From an uncultured archaeon (GTDB lineage: Archaea > Thermoproteota > Nitrososphaeria > Nitrososphaerales > CALBXV01): 7,178 bases of DNA. The notes beneath the pieces were generated by a model, which worked only from the letters and a program-made list of their open reading frames with translations, did not search any database and was not told the origin of the DNA. The stretch covers positions 1 to 7,178 of the forward strand of contig CALBXV010000628.1 in assembly GCA_937890045.1 (NCBI GenBank). Reading direction: 5' to 3'. The translations under genes and the position numbers were made by a program. This document shows, in pieces, positions 3,997 to 7,178 of this stretch (its first letter is position 1; every line of letters begins with the position of its first letter).

Positions 3997-4700
3997 TGAT
4001 GATACATTGTGGGGGGAGACAAGTTACATTTGATGAGCTTGCAAATATTCCTCTACCTGAAGAAACTGATACATATAAGCCAGTGGCATTTGGAGACTTA
4101 ATTGCAAATACCTTAAATATATCACAAGGTCTCTTAAAGGATTACGATTACATAGGTTCAGAGCTGGCAGTAGCCGGTAATGACCAAAGAATGTTTGGCG
4201 TAATAAAATTTAAATCAGAAGAATCGGATGAAATGGGACTGGCGATTGGTATTCGCTCAAGTTATGATAAGTCAATATCTAATGGATTCTGTATGGGAGC
4301 TAATGTATTTGTATGTGATAATCTTGCATTCAATGGTACCGTAACATATATGCGGAAACATACCAAGAATGTAGTAGATGATCTAGAAGAAAAATTGGTG
4401 TCTACGATTTGGAATTCACAGAATAAATTCCAGAATATTCTTAGAGATAAAGAGTATATGGCAAACTTGTACATAAATAACGATCAAGCATATAAATTTC
4501 TGGGATTAATGATGGGACATAAGGTATTAAAGCCTAGGCAGGTAGCTAAAGCTTTAATGCAGTGGAAAAATCCTCCAGATGCATTTGGAAATAGAGATAT
4601 GTGGTCTCTATATAATGCATGTACGGAAGCGTTGAAAAGTACGCCTCCAAACAGGATTCTAGAGTCACATATTAAATTGCATGAATTTGCAACAGCATGA
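3993..4700 (+). CDS. DUF932 family phage/plasmid protein (235 aa)
   Basis: Sequence features match DUF932 (also known as the phage/plasmid-like protein family TIGR03299). An N-terminal region ends in YKPVAFGDLIANTL (69-ish onward from 28). A central core has FGVIKFK (68-74), GLAIGIRSSYDKS (82-94), and the hallmark FCMGANVFVCDNLAFNG (98-114). A helical C-terminal half follows, with the basic segment GHKVLKPRQVAKALMQW (174-190) and a DMWSLYNACTEALK helix (202-215). The biochemical function of DUF932 is not established; members are common near phage and plasmid replication or recombination genes. Length is at the short end for the family but the gene seems complete. Of three consecutive ATG/ATGATG starts, 3993 is best placed, nine bases after GGAGG (3979-3983), and overlaps the previous stop. 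The TGA overlaps the next ATG. Confidence 0.88.
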   Translation: MMMIHCGGRQVTFDELANIPLPEETDTYKPVAFGDLIANTLNISQGLLKDYDYIGSELAVAGNDQRMFGVIKFKSEESDEMGLAIGIRSSYDKSISNGFCMGANVFVCDNLAFNGTVTYMRKHTKNVVDDLEEKLVSTIWNSQNKFQNILRDKEYMANLYINNDQAYKFLGLMMGHKVLKPRQVAKALMQWKNPPDAFGNRDMWSLYNACTEALKSTPPNRILESHIKLHEFATA

Positions 4701-4990
4701 AAATGGCTGAAGAATATACTTGTATAGAATGTGAAAACCTCTACGATGATACCGATGGAGATACGGATGAGAGGATGTGTGATAAATGTCTTGACATTAT
4801 CTACGATGAATCTTTGGAAAGAAAATCAGAAGAACGAGTTAAGTCGGTTATGGGTAAGGTAGATGAATTAATTGATTGGGTAAAAGGTGATCGGCGTGAT
4901 CCAGATATACGCAGGTCATCTACGAAACATTATCCAGATTGGAATATGAAGAAAGAAAAATATGTAATTCCACCAAAACGAAGGAAATAA
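4697..4990 (+). CDS. Four-cysteine zinc-finger microprotein (97 aa)
   Basis: Cysteines 9, 12, 28 and 31 (YTCIECENLY ... RMCDKCLDII) form a clean CxxC-x15-CxxC zinc ribbon at the N-terminus. The middle is a charged helix (36-63). The C-terminus is basic (RRDPDIRRSS, then KYVIPPKRRK), suitable for nucleic-acid contact. No family is recognised beyond zinc ribbon. The ATG at 4697 overlaps the DUF932 stop (ATGA) and has no SD, so translation must rely on coupling; an ATG at 4703 would remove two residues. It is the last gene of the fourth module and stops just before terminator hairpin 5. Confidence 0.8.
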   Translation: MKMAEEYTCIECENLYDDTDGDTDERMCDKCLDIIYDESLERKSEERVKSVMGKVDELIDWVKGDRRDPDIRRSSTKHYPDWNMKKEKYVIPPKRRK

Positions 4991-4992
4991 AT

Positions 4993-5016
4993 AAGGGAGG
5001 GTTTCCTCCCTTTTTT
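4993..5016 (+). terminator. Rho-independent terminator, hairpin 5
   Basis: AAGGGAGG (4993-5000) pairs perfectly with CCTCCCTT (5005-5012) around the loop GTTT, and T5011-T5016 forms the tract. It ends the module at 3109-4990 and precedes the replication block. The 3 prime arm CCTCCCTTTTTT resembles the arms of hairpins 3 and 4. The start codon at 5046 is 29 bases beyond the T-tract. Confidence 0.9.
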
Positions 5017-5045
5017 CCTATTTAATAACTAAAGAGGAACAATAA

Positions 5046-5666
5046 ATGATGGATGATAAGCCAAGACATCCCTTTGAGATACTGAGAAAAGATGAATATG
5101 CTCACAGTATTGAAAAGAAAGGGAAATTTGACTATCTATCGTGGGCAATATGCTGGGACAAGATGAAGGAATATGATCCTTCAGCCAGATATGAGCTTGT
5201 AGACATAATAGAAACAGGTCAAAGCAAGCTTGTTCATGTTAGATTAACCTATTGGGATCAGAGTCAAGAAGAACATTGTATTCATGATGAATATCTTGCA
5301 GTACGTAATTATAGAAATCAATCAGAGAGCAATCCAGATGCAGCTCAAGTAGAAAATACTTTCCGAAGAGCAATAGCCAAAGCAGTTAGCATGGCTACAG
5401 GATTTGGATTAGAGTTATGGATTAACGAAGATATACGTGATCTAGACTATGTACCTGAAACTATTAAAGGTAAAACACCTGTTAAGGGTGGAATGACAGT
5501 AGATCAAGCCGTTAAGCTGGATCGATTAAGCAGAAATAAACTCTTGAAAGAGGATGAACAAGCTAAGGTAAATGCACTGCTGAAAGATACAAGTGTTAGC
5601 GAAAAAGATACTGCAGAGAAAATAACACAACTTGAAACATTAATTAGCAAAAGGAGACAAGACTAA
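5046..5666 (+). CDS. DUF1071 / Sak3-like single-strand annealing protein (206 aa)
   Basis: The N-terminal 130 residues fit the DUF1071 family, grouped with the Sak3 branch of Rad52-like phage single-strand annealing proteins. The family signature FDYLSWAICWDKMKEYDP is at 28-45, a beta-rich centre follows (ARYELVDIIETG, KLVHVRLTYWD), and the conserved helix VENTFRRAIAKAVSMATGFGLELW lies at 102-125 (core FRRAIAKAV, 106-114). Such proteins anneal complementary ssDNA during phage recombination and replication. The C-terminal 75 residues are a charged helical linker (TVDQAVKLDRLSRNKLLKED and onward), perhaps for partner contact. ATG 5046 is seven bases after GAGGA (5034-5038); ATG 5049 follows at once. 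The candidate SSB gene begins at its stop (TAATG), which supports the assignment, because annealing proteins and SSBs are often paired. Confidence 0.85.
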   Translation: MMDDKPRHPFEILRKDEYAHSIEKKGKFDYLSWAICWDKMKEYDPSARYELVDIIETGQSKLVHVRLTYWDQSQEEHCIHDEYLAVRNYRNQSESNPDAAQVENTFRRAIAKAVSMATGFGLELWINEDIRDLDYVPETIKGKTPVKGGMTVDQAVKLDRLSRNKLLKEDEQAKVNALLKDTSVSEKDTAEKITQLETLISKRRQD

Positions 5667-6211
5667 TGGGATTGTCGACAAAATATAGTAGTAAATCTAC
5701 TAAGAAATTTATGCCCGGCGTCTTTATCAATGATGTTACCATTGTTGATATAGAAGTAATCTATGGTGGTACAGAATGGCAAGATAAAAAATATAAAGAT
5801 GATGTTGGTATAAATGTCACCCTAGATATCGGTAGAGATTTTCAGCCTAAGTTTTATACAGGCGGAAGATTTAAGAAAGATGAATTTGGTGAAAAAGTAG
5901 GCGAAGGCACATTAAGAAGACTAGATATATTCTTTGATGCTATTGATGTAGATGCCAAGCTTGATGACGAAGATAAAATACCTGAAGATGTATTGCCTGA
6001 TTGTATAGGCAGAGTATTCAAGAGATTATCTTATGTAAAAGGAACCAAGAAAAATGGTAAGCCTAGCTATGCAGATTTTCAAACTGTAGCTGCTCCTGAA
6101 TCTCAGAATGGTGAACTTGTTGCAGAGTTCAAGTTAAATCTTGAGAAGGGATGGATCAAAAACTACAAGCCAGAGCTCATGGAAGAGTCTGACGAGTTAG
6201 CTGACTGGTAG
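5666..6211 (+). CDS. Probable phage ssDNA-binding protein (181 aa)
   Basis: I do not recognise the family by sequence, but three points suggest an SSB. The body alternates beta strands (GVFINDVTIVDIEVIYGG at 18-35, DVGINVTLDIG at 46-56, then PKFYTGGRF) as in an OB-fold. The C-terminus is an acidic tail tipped with an aromatic residue (MEESDELADW, 172-181), as in bacterial SSB (DDDIPF) and T7 gp2.5. The gene sits between an annealing protein and a primase. Residues 59-72 (FQPKFYTGGRFKK) and 119-134 (KRLSYVKGTKKNGKPS) are basic/aromatic and could contact DNA. The ATG overlaps the previous TAA, with SD AGGAG (5651-5655) about ten bases upstream. Alternatives include another replication accessory protein with an OB-fold. 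Confidence 0.7.
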   Translation: MGLSTKYSSKSTKKFMPGVFINDVTIVDIEVIYGGTEWQDKKYKDDVGINVTLDIGRDFQPKFYTGGRFKKDEFGEKVGEGTLRRLDIFFDAIDVDAKLDDEDKIPEDVLPDCIGRVFKRLSYVKGTKKNGKPSYADFQTVAAPESQNGELVAEFKLNLEKGWIKNYKPELMEESDELADW

Positions 6212-6213
6212 TC

Positions 6214-6480
6214 ATGAAACCAACAGCTAGAGAAATCATAAAAGACTTCTTGGCTCTACGCCTACAGGCTGGATTTAACGAGGTTTCTTCACATAATTTT
6301 GAAGTAGACGTTGTTAAACATGGTGTAAGGTACTGGGGTGTGAAACATAATCCCAGTACCTACAGCCGCATATGGCGTGGAATGAAGTCTGACGGAGTAA
6401 TAGAAGACATTGATGTCTTAGATATAGTTGAGAAGAAAACTAAAAAATCGGAATCGACATGGGTACTTCTAACTGTTTGA
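6214..6480 (+). CDS. Small winged-helix-like protein (88 aa)
   Basis: The pattern is helix (TAREIIKDFLALRLQ, 3-17), second short helix region, third helix (STYSRIWRGMKSDGVI, 48-63), then a strand-like C-terminus ending TWVLLTV. This is the order expected of a winged helix-turn-helix domain, with helix 3 as the recognition helix; the call rests on pattern only. Such small proteins in phage replication blocks may help load the primase/helicase or regulate the operon. The ATG lies two bases after the previous TAG and has no clear SD, so it depends on translational coupling. Its last 22 bases overlap the primase frame beginning at 6459. Confidence 0.65.
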   Translation: MKPTAREIIKDFLALRLQAGFNEVSSHNFEVDVVKHGVRYWGVKHNPSTYSRIWRGMKSDGVIEDIDVLDIVEKKTKKSESTWVLLTV

Positions 6481-7178
6481 TAGAAATGGCAGTTGGCACT
6501 GTAGCTAACAGACATAATAGAGTTACATTAGGTGAACTGCCAAGTTTTATCAAACCTAAACAAGAACTGTATAGATCAATGTTTATCTATGATGAGAGCT
6601 TCGATGGTGATATAAAGAACTACGAAGGTACTTATGAAATAGATAGAATATTTATGGATATGGACATTAAAGATGGAGATATAAAGAATGTCCAAAGCTT
6701 AGCTCATGATCTTAATGAAGAAATTGGTGATGAACTATTTCAAATATGGTTCAGTGGTACTGGATTCCATATTGAAGTAGCTGACCTATTTCAACTTGGT
6801 GCCGATAAGGAATTACCGGTAATACTTAAGTTAACCATTAAAGACATGTTCCAAAAATATGGAGTAGATAATATCTATGACAGAGCACGATTAATCAGAT
6901 GCCATTTCTCATATAATAAAAAGAATGGCAGCTATAAGATTCCAATATCTTATGATGAATTAATGCAGCTTAAGTATAATGATATCCTTGAGATAGCTCA
7001 GTCTAAAGAATATATTGATCTAGATATGGATACATCATTTCCAGATACTGATCCATTATGGAAAACATATGTAATAAAACCTAAAGCCTTAAAGGATAAT
7101 GTTGACAGTAGTGTATATCCTTCTAATGGTGGACTGACTTCTCATGTTACCTGTGTACAGAAAATGTATAATCGGGGT
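6459..7178 (+). CDS. Archaeo-eukaryotic-type (AEP) DNA primase, N-terminal part, truncated by window edge
   Basis: The frame stays open from ATG 6459 to the right edge, 240 codons without a stop. The AEP catalytic motifs appear in order. Motif I is IFMDMDI (64-70), with the metal-binding pair D67 and D69. Motif II is FSGTGFHIEV (98-107), with S99 and H104 as the SxH-type residues. Motif III is the region RLIRCHFSYNKKNGSYKIPI (144-163), with basic residues R147 and K160 near the nucleotide. The last residues, HVTCVQKMYNRG (229-240), look like the beginning of the PCI-x-x-L..G..RH-type segment that follows the catalytic domain in primase-helicase proteins. It would synthesise RNA/DNA primers for phage replication. 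ATG 6459 overlaps the previous gene and has a weak SD (GGA at 6450-6452); ATG 6486 is an alternative. The C-terminus and any helicase domain lie outside the window. Confidence 0.85.
   Translation, partial: MGTSNCLIEMAVGTVANRHNRVTLGELPSFIKPKQELYRSMFIYDESFDGDIKNYEGTYEIDRIFMDMDIKDGDIKNVQSLAHDLNEEIGDELFQIWFSGTGFHIEVADLFQLGADKELPVILKLTIKDMFQKYGVDNIYDRARLIRCHFSYNKKNGSYKIPISYDELMQLKYNDILEIAQSKEYIDLDMDTSFPDTDPLWKTYVIKPKALKDNVDSSVYPSNGGLTSHVTCVQKMYNRG

Noticed and set aside
4262..4474. Minus-strand frame of 70 codons
   Set aside because: Entirely inside the DUF932 gene on the opposite strand, without SD or independent support.
1..7178. CRISPR arrays, insertion sequences, attachment sites, clustered origin iterons
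   Set aside because: I looked for regularly spaced direct repeats, terminal inverted repeats with transposase genes, and integrase-linked sites, and found none in this window.

Overview
The window looks like part of a tailed dsDNA bacteriophage (or a closely related prophage or plasmid), in its early/replication region. Base composition is AT-rich, about one third G+C by eye. Everything that looks real is on the plus strand. Genes are short and tightly packed, with stop/start overlaps (TAATG or ATGA) and clear Shine-Dalgarno (SD) sites of the AGGAGG type. TAA, TAG and TGA all end genes, so the ordinary bacterial code fits. The host cannot be named from this sequence; strong SD use points to an ordinary SD-using bacterium.

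Layout. Five stem-loop plus T-tract elements (about 24-54, 494-525, 1035-1068, 3001-3075, 5 prime arm from 4993 to 5016) divide the window into five modules. (1) 82-483 is a single conserved phage protein of unknown function. (2) 554-945 holds a small basic protein and a DnaJ-type zinc-finger microprotein. (3) 1093-2994 is a run of unrecognised small genes ending in a ParB-like domain protein; inside it lies a 144-base stretch without a convincing gene (2037-2180) that can fold. (4) 3109-4990 holds an acidic coiled-coil protein with an 11-residue tandem repeat and a probable internal start, a small unknown, a zinc-ribbon protein, a DUF932 protein and another four-cysteine microprotein. (5) 5046 to the right edge is the DNA replication/recombination block: a DUF1071/Sak3-like single-strand annealing protein, a protein with an acidic tail that is probably the phage ssDNA-binding protein, a small winged-helix-like protein, and the N-terminal 240 residues of an archaeo-eukaryotic-type primase (AEP), cut by the window edge.

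How the parts fit. The annealing protein, candidate SSB and primase are neighbours and would act together on single-stranded DNA during phage replication and recombination. The ParB-like and DUF932 proteins are common in phage and plasmid early regions, but their exact roles are unknown. In every module the first start codon lies only 24-33 bases after the T-tract of the preceding hairpin. This leaves little room for a conventional promoter and makes the intergenic cassettes the most unusual regulatory feature here. No confident promoter, tRNA, CRISPR array, insertion sequence or attachment site was found.
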